From assembly GCA_017744315.1 (NCBI GenBank), contig JAGIBN010000002.1, forward strand, positions 310,001 through 374,000: a DNA stretch of 64,000 nucleotides, in the 5' to 3' direction. This DNA comes from Porphyrobacter sp. (GTDB taxonomy: Bacteria > Pseudomonadota > Alphaproteobacteria > Sphingomonadales > Sphingomonadaceae). Both the position numbers and the translations under genes were made by a program. The notes below the pieces were generated by a model. That model was not told the DNA's origin. It saw nothing but the letters and a program-made list of their open reading frames with translations, and did not search any database. The first letter of the stretch is position 1, and the number at the start of each line of letters is the position of its first letter. This document shows, one piece after another, positions 25,063 to 33,636 of this stretch.

Positions 25063-27744
25063 TTATTCCCCGAAGGTGCGCTGCCACCAGCCGCGGCGCG
25101 GAGTTCCGGTAGCTTCTTCGGTCGCGTCTGCCTCGCCATTGGCATCGTTGGCGGCGTCGGGTGCCGGAGTCGGCTCAGGAGCCGCTTCGGCTTCGGCGGG
25201 CGCTTCGGCTTTCTTCCGACGCGTACGCTTGGGCTTCGGGGCTTCCTCTGCCGCCGGCTCAGGAGCCAGTTCCACGACTTCAGCGGGAGCAGCTTCCGCT
25301 GCCGCCTCAGCCTCTACGTCAGCCTTCTTGCGGCGAGTTCGCTTGGGCTTGGGGGCCGGCTCTGCAGCAGCTTCTTCAGAGGCTTCAACCGGAGCTTCGG
25401 CTGCGGTTTCCGCTTCCTCTACCTTAGGCTCGGCCTTGCGGCGGCGTCCGCGCGGCTTCGGCGCAGGGGCCTCGGCTTCTTCGGTCGGAGTTTCTGCCGG
25501 GAGCTCTTCGGTGACGGGCTCGGCAACCGCTTCGTCCGCTTCCGCTTCTTCCAGCTCTTCGGCCTGGCCTTCGGTCACGGCCTCGCCGTCACCACCCCGG
25601 CGCCGACGACGGCCACCGCGACGACGACGCTTCCGCGGACGGTCCTCGCCATCGGGAGCGCCTTCTTCGGAAGACTGCGGACGTTCCTCGCCGCCTTCGT
25701 CGCCAGCTTCTTCGCCCTCGACATCAGCAGACTGTTCGCCGCCTTCATCCTGACGATTGCGGCCACGGCCTCCACGGCGACGGCGACGGCGCTTGCCGCG
25801 GCCTTCACCCTCTGACTCGCGCTCGGGGCGAGCTTCGAAGGCTTCTTCGTCCTCGTCCTCGTACTCCTCGGGCAGGCTGTCGTCCGGTTCCTCGACAATC
25901 GGCTCGAAGCGCGGGACGGTCGTCGGGCGCGGGCCCGAGCTGCCGACGCGCATCTTGGCGCCTTCGTCTTCGCCTTCGGGAATGACTTCCACGGTCACAC
26001 CATAGCGCTCTTCGATCTCGGCGAGATCGGCGCGCTTGGCGTTGAGCAGATAGATCGCCGCTTCGGTCGAAGCATAGAGCGAGATCGTCGTGCCTTTGCC
26101 CTTGGCCGCTTCATCTTCGATCAGACGCAGGGCCGAAAGGCCGGCGCTGGAGGCGGTGCGGACGAGGCCGGTACCATCGCAGTGCGGACAGGCGCGGGTG
26201 GTGGCTTCGAGCACGCCGGTGCGCAGGCGCTGGCGGCTCATCTCCATCAAGCCGAAGCCCGAGATGCGTCCAACCTGAATGCGGGCGCGATCGTTCTTGA
26301 GCGCCTCCTTCATCGCCTTCTCGACCTTACGGATGTTTGATCCGTACTCCATGTCGATGAAGTCGATGACCACGAGACCGGCCATGTCGCGCAGGCGCAA
26401 CTGGCGGGCGATCTCGCGCGCGGCTTCGAGGTTGGTGTTGAGCGCGGTCGCTTCGATCCCATGCTCCTTGGTGGAGCGTCCCGAGTTGATGTCGATCGAC
26501 ACCAGCGCTTCGGTCGGGTTGATAACCAGGTAGCCGCCGCTCTTCAGCTGCACGACCGGATCGTACATCGCCGAGAGCTGGTCTTCCGCGCCGTAGCGCT
26601 GGAACAGCGGTACCGGATCCGCATACTGCTTCACGCGCCGGGCATGGCTCGGCATGAGAAGCTTCATGAATTCCTTCGCCGCGCGATAGCCGCCTTCGCC
26701 TTCGACGACGACTTCCTCGATCTCCTTATTGTAGATGTCGCGGATCGCCCGCTTCACCAGGTCGGAGTCCGAATGGATCATCATCGGCGCGCTTGAGGCG
26801 AGGGTCTTCTCGCGAATCTCATCCCACAGACGGGCGAGATAATCGAAGTCACGCTTGATCTCGGTCTTGGTACGCTGGAGGCCCGCGGTGCGGACGATCA
26901 GGCCCATCGACTTCGGCAGGCTCAACTCGCCGACGATCTGCTTCAAACGCTTGCGGTCGGCCGCGCTTGAGATCTTGCGGCTGATGCCGCCGCCGTGGCC
27001 CGAGTTGGGCATGAGCACGCAATAACGGCCAGCGAGGCTGAGGTAGGTGGTGAGGGCGGCACCCTTGTTGCCACGCTCTTCCTTGACGACCTGGACCAGC
27101 AGGACCTGACGGCGCTGGATGACGTCCTGGATCTTGTAGCGACGACGCAGCGCCTGGCGCTTGGCCCGCAGCTCGTCCATTTCCTTCGCCCGCGAGCGGC
27201 CCTGACGGCGCCCACGGCCACGGCGGCCGCGCGGAGCATCACCTTCAGCTGTTTCTTCGTCGCCCTCTTCACGAGCGGCGTCGGATTCCTCGTCGGCCTC
27301 GTCATCGCCGTTATCGAGATGACCGTCTTCGATTGTCGCGACATCGTCCTTCTCGCTCGTGTCGATTTCCTCGACATGCGAGTGTTCGAGATCGCCGTCG
27401 TCGGCCTCGTCATCGAACTCGTCTTCGTCGGCGCGAAGGGCGGCCTCTTCTTCCGCGTGGGCGCGTTCTTCCGCCAGCAGAGCCTCACGGTCCGCATGCG
27501 GGATCTGATAATAGTCAGGGTGGATCTCGCTGAAGGCGAGGAACCCGTGGCGATTTCCGCCGAAATCCACGAAGGCCGCCTGCAAAGACGGCTCCACGCG
27601 AGTTACTTTGGCTAGATAGATATTACCTTTGATCTGCTTGTGTTCAGCAGATTCGAAATCGAATTCTTCAATCCGGTTTCCCTTGAGCACCGCCACCCGC
27701 GTTTCTTCCGGGTGGCGCGCATCGATCAGCATGCGCGTTGCCAT
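25063..27744 (-). CDS. rne: Ribonuclease E
   Basis: 893 residues. The S1 domain begins IKGNIYLAKVTRVEPSLQAA and is interrupted by a very acidic insertion of about 110 residues (rich in Asp and Glu, residues about 90-175), followed by an Arg-rich stretch. The catalytic DNase I-like region has VSIDINSGRST and LVVIDFIDME, which hold the two metal-binding aspartates, and the zinc-link motif ACPHCDGTG. The C-terminal 280 residues are low-complexity, with Arg-rich clusters and repeated PKPKRTRRKKA, the expected RNA- and partner-binding scaffold of the degradosome. The ATG has GGAG about 9 bases upstream. The 477-base region upstream fits a long regulated leader. Confidence 0.96.
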   Translation of the reverse strand: MATRMLIDARHPEETRVAVLKGNRIEEFDFESAEHKQIKGNIYLAKVTRVEPSLQAAFVDFGGNRHGFLAFSEIHPDYYQIPHADREALLAEERAHAEEEAALRADEDEFDDEADDGDLEHSHVEEIDTSEKDDVATIEDGHLDNGDDEADEESDAAREEGDEETAEGDAPRGRRGRGRRQGRSRAKEMDELRAKRQALRRRYKIQDVIQRRQVLLVQVVKEERGNKGAALTTYLSLAGRYCVLMPNSGHGGGISRKISSAADRKRLKQIVGELSLPKSMGLIVRTAGLQRTKTEIKRDFDYLARLWDEIREKTLASSAPMMIHSDSDLVKRAIRDIYNKEIEEVVVEGEGGYRAAKEFMKLLMPSHARRVKQYADPVPLFQRYGAEDQLSAMYDPVVQLKSGGYLVINPTEALVSIDINSGRSTKEHGIEATALNTNLEAAREIARQLRLRDMAGLVVIDFIDMEYGSNIRKVEKAMKEALKNDRARIQVGRISGFGLMEMSRQRLRTGVLEATTRACPHCDGTGLVRTASSAGLSALRLIEDEAAKGKGTTISLYASTEAAIYLLNAKRADLAEIEERYGVTVEVIPEGEDEGAKMRVGSSGPRPTTVPRFEPIVEEPDDSLPEEYEDEDEEAFEARPERESEGEGRGKRRRRRRGGRGRNRQDEGGEQSADVEGEEAGDEGGEERPQSSEEGAPDGEDRPRKRRRRGGRRRRRGGDGEAVTEGQAEELEEAEADEAVAEPVTEELPAETPTEEAEAPAPKPRGRRRKAEPKVEEAETAAEAPVEASEEAAAEPAPKPKRTRRKKADVEAEAAAEAAPAEVVELAPEPAAEEAPKPKRTRRKKAEAPAEAEAAPEPTPAPDAANDANGEADATEEATGTPRRGWWQRTFGE
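25207..25464 (-). repeat. Degenerate repeats encoding KR-rich motifs in the rne 3' end
   Basis: Three copies of a short repeat at about 25207-25239, 25321-25352 and 25434-25464 encode PKPKRTRRKKA twice and a diverged PKPRGRRRKA, separated by acidic Ala/Glu-rich spacers. The pattern alternates basic and acidic blocks and probably binds RNA or partner proteins. Confidence 0.7.
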
Positions 27745-28221
27745 TCAATAGTCTCCAGGCGCGCGCGGCTGCCATGACCAGATTCCCGCTAGGAATGGCA
27801 TGGGCCGAAGCGCGCCGATCTTTGTGAATTCCGTCTCTTGCCGGACGATAGCCGGTAACTCGGACGGAGATTGGATTGGCGCCCCGTGCAAACTTGTACG
27901 CCAACTCGCGTGCAATGTTTTGGGGGGCGCTGTCGAATGTGTCTGCCGAAATGGGAAGGCGCGGGGGTATTGGCTGCGCCAGAGCGACCGCCATAGCGCA
28001 ACCTTGCGGCTGCGGACTGGCAATATGGCTCTTGCTTCTCATTATGGCATCAACCTGTAGGCTTTGCCGGGACCGCAGAAAGGCAGGCCGGCGTGGCCGG
28101 AAGGCTCAGCTCCCGGTCTCACGATTGCTAGCATCGGGGGAAAGCCTCGGCAACCTTATTGCGCGATGGCGCAAAATTCCCTTGTTCTCGGAATCTGGGT
28201 ATCGTTATCGATTGCGCGGGA
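27745..28221. other. 477-base divergent intergenic region between rne and the amidase gene
   Basis: No gene is convincing here. It must contain the promoters of both divergent genes; I cannot assign -35/-10 boxes with confidence. A structured segment lies near the amidase side: CCGGGA (28067-28072) can pair with TCCCGG (28111-28116) around smaller GC-rich palindromes. It could be part of a leader RNA, an attenuator or simply GC-rich DNA. RNase E leaders are known to control their own decay in E. coli, which may explain the long 5' region. Confidence 0.45.
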
Positions 28222-29097
28222 ATGCCACATCGTCTGCAGATAGCGTTGATCTTCATCGCCCCGTTGCTCCTGTTGGCGGGGCTTGTGGGTGCTGGTGTGC
28301 TGCTCGGGGTGGATGCGCCTCTGCTCGGGCGTAACTACGTCGTGCGTATGGTCCTCCCGGAACCAGGTGGGGCCGTGGGCCTGCCTGAAATCCTCGGACC
28401 GGAGGACGCAAGCCGACCGCTCGTCGTCATCGACGCCGGCCATGGAGGACATGACCCGGGGGCCAGCGCCGAGGGCCTGCAAGAAAAAGCTATCGCGCTT
28501 AGTCTTGCGAAAGCGCTGCGCGATGAGTTGCTGCGCGAGGGTGGCGTTCGCGTGGCGATGACCCGCGACGACGACAGCTATCTGGTGCTTGAGGAGCGCG
28601 CGGAAATTGCCCGCCGCCTTGGCGCCGACCTGTTCCTCTCGATTCATGCCGATTCCGCGGGGGACAAGGCGGCCGTCACCGGAGCCAGCGTCTATACGCT
28701 CTCGGACCGAGCATCGAGCGAGGCGGCAGCTCGCTTCGCGGCGCGGGAAAACAGTGCCGATACGGTCAACGGGGTCGAGCTCGCCAACCAGGACGCCGAC
28801 GTCAACGCGATCCTCATCGATCTGGCGCAACGCCATTCGCAGAAAGGCTCCGACGGGTTCGCGCGGCTGATCGTGCGAGAGGGAGGCGATACTCTGAAGT
28901 TCAATCCGCAGCCGCTGCGTTCCGCGGCGCTGGTCGTGCTCAAGTCGCCGGACGTCCCGTCGGCTCTGTTCGAAGCAGGCTTCGTTTCCAATCCGGAGGA
29001 CGCTGGGCGCCTTGCTTCGCCGGAGGGGCAGCAACGCTTTGCTGAGGCCATGGCGCGGGCCATCCGCATCTATTTCGCGCGCGAGGCTGGGGCGTAG
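28222..29097 (+). CDS. N-acetylmuramoyl-L-alanine amidase (Amidase_3)
   Basis: 291 residues from the ATG at 28222; a TTG at 28159 would add 21 residues without family similarity. A signal anchor (IALIFIAPLLLLAGLVGAGVLL) is followed by the zinc amidase domain: VVIDAGHGGHDPGA (zinc His), LQEKAIALSLAKAL (zinc Glu), LFLSIHADSA (zinc His) and FEAGFVSNPED (catalytic Glu). It cleaves the bond between MurNAc and the stem peptide, likely in cell separation. There is no AMIN domain, so localisation differs from E. coli AmiC. It is followed 76 bases later by the PBP1a gene. Confidence 0.9.
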   Translation: MPHRLQIALIFIAPLLLLAGLVGAGVLLGVDAPLLGRNYVVRMVLPEPGGAVGLPEILGPEDASRPLVVIDAGHGGHDPGASAEGLQEKAIALSLAKALRDELLREGGVRVAMTRDDDSYLVLEERAEIARRLGADLFLSIHADSAGDKAAVTGASVYTLSDRASSEAAARFAARENSADTVNGVELANQDADVNAILIDLAQRHSQKGSDGFARLIVREGGDTLKFNPQPLRSAALVVLKSPDVPSALFEAGFVSNPEDAGRLASPEGQQRFAEAMARAIRIYFAREAGA

Positions 29098-29173
29098 CAG
29101 GGAACAAGCTACAACCTCTTTCTGGCGCATCGTTCTGGCGCACGACAGAATCCGCATGCTAAGGGGCCGCCCA

Positions 29174-31699
29174 ATGGCCGAAACCGATCAGACCGCAGAA
29201 CCTTTCCACTACCGCATCCGCCGCGAAGCCGGGGGCGTCATCACGTGGTTTCGTGAGAATTGGCGCGAGAAGCGCTGGTTCCGCCTGGCGGGATACGGGC
29301 TCATTGGGCTCGCTGTGCTCTGGTTTGCGGCCTGGCTATTCGTGGCGCGCAACCTGCCTGATGCGGAAACACTGCTCGACTACGAGCCACCGCTTCCCTC
29401 GGTTGTCCGCGGCATCGATGGCGAGGTCGTTCATTCGTTTGCACGCGAGCGCCGGGTGCAGCTTCAGTACAAGGATTTTCCGGCGCAGCTGGTGAACGCC
29501 TATACCTCGGCTGAAGACGAAACCTTTTGGACCCATGGCGGGATCGACTATCCGGGCTTCGCCGGCGCCGTGCTCGACTACGTCAGCAAGATGGGCAGCG
29601 GTGAACGCGCCAAGGGCGGATCGACGATCACCCAGCAGGTCGCGAAGAATATCCTGATCGGTAACGAGTACTCGATCACCCGCAAGCTCAAGGAAATGAT
29701 TCTCGCCCGGCGCATCGAATCGGTGCTGACCAAGCGCGAGATCATGGAGCTCTATCTCAATGAGATTCCTCTCGGTCGCCGCAGCTTCGGCGTGCAGGCG
29801 GCGAGCCGGGCCTATTTCGACAAGGACGTCGGTGATCTCGATCTGCACGAGATGGCGTTCCTCGCGATCCTTCCCAAGGCCCCTGAACAATACGGTCGCG
29901 AGAAGTACAGCCAGCAGGCCCTCGATCGTCGTAACTTCGTGCTCGGTGTCATGGCTGAAAACGGCCACATCACCGCTGCTCAGGCGGCCGAGGCCAAGGC
30001 GCAACCGCTCGGGCTTATCCGCCAGCGGCCTGAGGCGAAGTCGGCCGATGCCGGCTATTTCCTTGAGGAAGTGCGGCGCCAGCTGATCGAGAAATACGGT
30101 GAGAAGGCCGAGGACGGACCGCACAGCGTCTATGCAGGCGGGCTTTGGGTGCGAACTTCGCTCGATACCGAGATGCAGGCTGCCGCAAGCGACTCCCTTC
30201 GCAAGGGGCTGCTGCGCTTCTCCGGGGGGCGGGGCTGGCATGCGATTGCCAACCTCGATCCGGGCAAGGGCGACCTGACAGAGCAACTGGCCAGCAGCAA
30301 TCTCGGCATCAGCTATGAGAACTGGCGGGTCGGCGTGGTTACGGACCGTGCCGGATCATCGGCTCGCATCGGGTTTTCGAACGGTGAAGAGGCTCCGCTG
30401 ATCGGCGCGCCGGACGCGATGAAGGTGGGCGATGTCACGGCCGTCTCGCCTAGCGGCAATGCCTGGGCCGTGCGGACCGTGCCGGAGGTTTCGGGCGGGT
30501 TCCTCGCGCAGGATCCGAACACAGGCCGCATCATGGCCATGCAGGGCGGGTTCGACTTCCGCCTGAGCGACTTCAACCGCTCGACCCAGGCGCAACGCCA
30601 GCCTGGCTCTACGATCAAGCCGTTCGTCTATGCGACGGGCCTCGACAACGGCATGACGCCGGCGACGATGGTCCCCGACCAGACCTATTGCTACTACCAA
30701 GGCGCAAACCTTGGCGAGAAGTGCTTCCGCAACTTCGGCGGCGAGGGCGGCGGCGTACACACGATGCGCTGGGGTCTCGAGCAGTCCCGCAACCTCATGA
30801 CGGTCCACATCGCGATGGACGCGGGGATGGACAACGTCACCCGGACCTTCGAGCGCGTGGGTATCGGCAAATACGGCAACTATCCCTCGTTCGCGCTAGG
30901 CGCAGGCGAAACGACTGTTGCGAAGATGGTCAATGCCTACGCAGCGCTGGTCAATCACGGGCTGCAGCACAGCGCGTCGGTGATCGACTACGTGCAGGAC
31001 CGGAACGGCAAGGTGATCTGGCGCGCCGACGAGCGCGAGTGCGTCGGCTGCAATATGGCCAAATGGGACGGCAAGGCGATGCCGCGCATTCGTGAGCAGG
31101 GCCGTCAGGTCCTCGATGCACGTACGGCCTATCAGGTCGTGCATATGCTCGAAGGCGTGGTCCAGCGCGGTACGGCTACCGTCCTGCGTGACTTGAACAT
31201 GCCGCTGTTTGGCAAGACCGGCACCACCAGCGGCCCGACGGACGTGTGGTTTGTCGGCGGATCGCCCGATATCGTTGCGGGTGTCTACATTGGCTACGAC
31301 AAGCCGCGCAGTCTCGGCGGATGGGCTCAAGGTGGCCGCGTGGCTGCGCCGATCTTCAAGGATTTCGTCAAGGAAACCCGCGACAAGTGGCAGGGCCGAC
31401 CGTTCCTTGCCCCGGCCGGCGTGCGCATGGTGCGGATCGACCGGCAGAGCGGCAGGCGTGTCTTCGCCGGATGGCCCACGTCCGATGATCCCAAGGCCTC
31501 GGTGATTTGGGAAGCGTTCAAGCCCGACACCGAACCGCGGCGGACGAGCCGTCAGGATGATGCCGATGCGCTGCGTGAGATGGTGCTCGCCCAGCTTCGG
31601 CGTGGGAGTGGCTCGGGCCATGGCGGCGGTGATGATGGCGGCCGGTCGCAGAATCAGGAACAGAGCGATTTCGTCGAGGAGAGCGGCGGTCTCTATTGA
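29174..31699 (+). CDS. mrcA: Penicillin-binding protein 1A (bifunctional transglycosylase/transpeptidase)
   Basis: 841 residues from the ATG at 29174, with AAGGGG 7 bases upstream; the frame is open further up but overlaps the amidase gene. A membrane anchor lies near residues 40-57 (LIGLAVLWFAAWLFVA). The glycosyltransferase (GT51) domain has SAEDETFWTHGGID, GGSTITQQVAKN and RRIESVLTKREIMELYLNEI. The transpeptidase has QPGSTIKPF (catalytic Ser and Lys), EQSRNLM and FGKTGTTSG. It polymerises and cross-links peptidoglycan in the periplasm. The Gly/Asp-rich C-terminal tail is disordered. Confidence 0.95.
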   Translation: MAETDQTAEPFHYRIRREAGGVITWFRENWREKRWFRLAGYGLIGLAVLWFAAWLFVARNLPDAETLLDYEPPLPSVVRGIDGEVVHSFARERRVQLQYKDFPAQLVNAYTSAEDETFWTHGGIDYPGFAGAVLDYVSKMGSGERAKGGSTITQQVAKNILIGNEYSITRKLKEMILARRIESVLTKREIMELYLNEIPLGRRSFGVQAASRAYFDKDVGDLDLHEMAFLAILPKAPEQYGREKYSQQALDRRNFVLGVMAENGHITAAQAAEAKAQPLGLIRQRPEAKSADAGYFLEEVRRQLIEKYGEKAEDGPHSVYAGGLWVRTSLDTEMQAAASDSLRKGLLRFSGGRGWHAIANLDPGKGDLTEQLASSNLGISYENWRVGVVTDRAGSSARIGFSNGEEAPLIGAPDAMKVGDVTAVSPSGNAWAVRTVPEVSGGFLAQDPNTGRIMAMQGGFDFRLSDFNRSTQAQRQPGSTIKPFVYATGLDNGMTPATMVPDQTYCYYQGANLGEKCFRNFGGEGGGVHTMRWGLEQSRNLMTVHIAMDAGMDNVTRTFERVGIGKYGNYPSFALGAGETTVAKMVNAYAALVNHGLQHSASVIDYVQDRNGKVIWRADERECVGCNMAKWDGKAMPRIREQGRQVLDARTAYQVVHMLEGVVQRGTATVLRDLNMPLFGKTGTTSGPTDVWFVGGSPDIVAGVYIGYDKPRSLGGWAQGGRVAAPIFKDFVKETRDKWQGRPFLAPAGVRMVRIDRQSGRRVFAGWPTSDDPKASVIWEAFKPDTEPRRTSRQDDADALREMVLAQLRRGSGSGHGGGDDGGRSQNQEQSDFVEESGGLY

Positions 31700-31816
31700 C
31701 CGTCCGTGGACTTTGTCCGTCAGGCAATATTCGGTTGATTCAGCATGCCCTTGGGCGCAGCATGAGCAACTGAGAGGTTCGATGGACTCAGTCCGGTAGA
31801 GGAAGCCAATTAAGCC

Positions 31817-32362
31817 ATGACCAAGCGACCCATGCTTTTCGCCGCCGCAGCTGCTGCGATGCTCGTTGCAGCCCCCGCTTCCGCGACCTTGCAGGAGGGC
31901 GCGCGCGTCCCCTCGTTGATCACGCAGGGCGCGCTCAACGGGAAGGCGTTCTCGTTCAACTTGCAGCAGGAACTGCGCAAGGGACCGGTGGTGCTCTACT
32001 TCTTCCCGAAGGCGTTCACCCCGGGCTGCAGCCAGGAGGCTCAGGCCTTCGCCGCTGCCATCGGTGATTTCAAAGCTGCTGGCGCCCAGGTGTTCGGCAT
32101 GTCGGGCGACTCCGTGGAAGACCTGGCGAAGTTCTCCGAGAAGGAGTGCGCCGGTGCATTCCCGGTGGCTCGGGCCACGCCGTCCAGCATTCAGGCGTTC
32201 GATGTCGCGCTGACCATGAACGGCCAGAAGAACGACAATTTGACTAGCCGTACGTCCTACGTGATCGCGCCCGACGGCAAGATCGTGATGGTGCACTCGG
32301 ACATGGACTGGCGCGAGCACGTCACCTCGACGCTGGCCGCGGTCCGCGCCCTGAAGGGGTAG
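31817..32362 (+). CDS. Exported peroxiredoxin (AhpC/TSA family)
   Basis: 181 residues. The signal peptide ends near AAPASA (about residue 23), so the protein is periplasmic. The peroxidatic Cys is in FFPKAFTPGCSQEAQAF; a second Cys in EKECAGAFP may be the resolving one. It resembles BCP/Prx-Q-like thiol peroxidases that reduce peroxides with an envelope thiol donor. It follows PBP1a after a 117-base gap, where no clear promoter was identified. Confidence 0.88.
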   Translation: MTKRPMLFAAAAAAMLVAAPASATLQEGARVPSLITQGALNGKAFSFNLQQELRKGPVVLYFFPKAFTPGCSQEAQAFAAAIGDFKAAGAQVFGMSGDSVEDLAKFSEKECAGAFPVARATPSSIQAFDVALTMNGQKNDNLTSRTSYVIAPDGKIVMVHSDMDWREHVTSTLAAVRALKG

Positions 32363-32452
32363 TTCAGAAGTTCGAACCGGCCTTGCCGGGCTGAACCGAG
32401 GCGTCTCCGGGTCGCAACCGGGGAGCGGGATGCAACGCGCCCTTTCCCTGAG

Positions 32453-32475
32453 GGCCCGCCTCGGCTAGGCGGGCC
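32453..32475 (+). terminator. Strong hairpin between the peroxiredoxin and prfB genes
   Basis: GGCCCGCCT-CGGCT-AGGCGGGCC is a perfect 9-base stem with a 5-base loop, followed by GCTTTCTG. It is 90 bases after the peroxiredoxin stop and 24 bases before the prfB start. It is either a terminator of the peroxiredoxin transcript or a structure in the prfB leader. Confidence 0.6.
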
Positions 32476-32499
32476 GCTTTCTGATGGAGACCAACTGAA

Positions 32500-33627
32500 A
32501 TGCGTGCCGAGGGGCAGGCCCATATCGACCGGATCGAAGCCGCGCTGGCGCTCGTCAGGCGTTCGCTCGACTGGGATCGCGCGGTTCGCCGCCTCGACGA
32601 ACTCAACGCCCGGGTCGAGGACCCGACGCTGTGGGACAATCCCAAGCAGGCGGAAGAAGTCATGCGCGAACGCCGCCGGCTCGACGCGGCGATCGGCACA
32701 GTGAAGGAAATCACCTCGGAGATGTCCGACGCCGTCGAGTTCGTCGAACTCGGCGAGATGGAGAACGACGAGGCCGTGGTCACCGAGGGCCTCTCCTCGT
32801 TGCACCGCCTCGCCGAACGCGCCGATGCCGACAAGGTCCAGGCCTTGCTCGCCGGCGAGGCTGACGCCAACGACACCTACATCGAAATTCACGCGGGCGC
32901 TGGCGGCACCGAGAGCCAGGACTGGGCCGAGATGCTGCTGCGCATGTACAGCCGCTGGGCCGAACGTAAGGGCTACAAGGTCGAAGTGGTCGAATACGGC
33001 GCCGGCGAACAGGCAGGCATCAAGTCCGCCACGTTGCTGGTGAAAGGCGAGAACGCCTATGGCTATGCCAAGACCGAGAGCGGCGTCCACCGCCTGGTGC
33101 GCATCAGCCCCTATGACAGCTCGGCACGCCGGCACACCTCGTTCAGCTCGGTCTGGGTCTACCCGGTGATCGATGACAATATCGATATCGAGATCAACGA
33201 CGGCGACTTGCGGATCGATACCTATCGCTCCAGCGGCGCGGGCGGTCAGCACATCAACACCACCGACAGCGCGGTCCGCATCACCCACCTTCCCACCGGG
33301 ATCGTGGTCGCGAGCCAGAACGACCGCAGCCAGCACAAGAACCGCGCCACCGCGATGAACATGCTGAAGGCGCGCCTCTACGAAGCCGAGCTCGCCAAGC
33401 GCGAGGCCGAAGCCCTGGGGCAGTACCAGGCCAAGACCGAGATTGGCTGGGGTCACCAGATCCGCAGCTACGTCCTCCAACCGTATCAGATGGTGAAGGA
33501 CTTGCGGACGGGCGTGACCTCAACCGCTCCGGGTGACGTGCTCGACGGCGAGATTGACGACTTCATCGCAGCGGCGCTGGCCCAGCGGGTCACGGGCGAA
33601 GCTGTCGAAGTGGAGGACGTCGACTGA
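32500..33627 (+). CDS. prfB: Peptide chain release factor 2
   Basis: 375 residues in one uninterrupted frame. The GGQ loop lies in SSGAGGQHINTTDSAV, which catalyses peptidyl-tRNA hydrolysis. The tripeptide that reads the stop codon is SPY (about residues 203-205, context ISPYDSSARRHTSF), where E. coli RF2 has SPF. There is no in-frame TGA with a CTTTGA slippery site near codon 25, so the autoregulatory frameshift of E. coli is absent; the N-terminal part (MRAEGQAHIDRIEAAL) is continuous. RF2 reads UAA and UGA. Confidence 0.95.
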   Translation: MRAEGQAHIDRIEAALALVRRSLDWDRAVRRLDELNARVEDPTLWDNPKQAEEVMRERRRLDAAIGTVKEITSEMSDAVEFVELGEMENDEAVVTEGLSSLHRLAERADADKVQALLAGEADANDTYIEIHAGAGGTESQDWAEMLLRMYSRWAERKGYKVEVVEYGAGEQAGIKSATLLVKGENAYGYAKTESGVHRLVRISPYDSSARRHTSFSSVWVYPVIDDNIDIEINDGDLRIDTYRSSGAGGQHINTTDSAVRITHLPTGIVVASQNDRSQHKNRATAMNMLKARLYEAELAKREAEALGQYQAKTEIGWGHQIRSYVLQPYQMVKDLRTGVTSTAPGDVLDGEIDDFIAAALAQRVTGEAVEVEDVD

Positions 33628-33636
33628 CGTCACGCG

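Noticed and set aside
27789-28060. Short open frames (60-90 codons) on both strands upstream of rne
   Set aside because: They lack ribosome sites, overlap one another and show no protein-like pattern; the stretch is treated as the rne and amidase leader region.
30896-32320. A 474-codon minus-strand frame across the ends of the PBP1a and peroxiredoxin genes
   Set aside because: It spans two confident plus-strand genes and their gap and has no domain signature.
32500-32620. Programmed frameshift in prfB
   Set aside because: The frame is continuous and there is no in-frame TGA with CTTTGA near codon 25.
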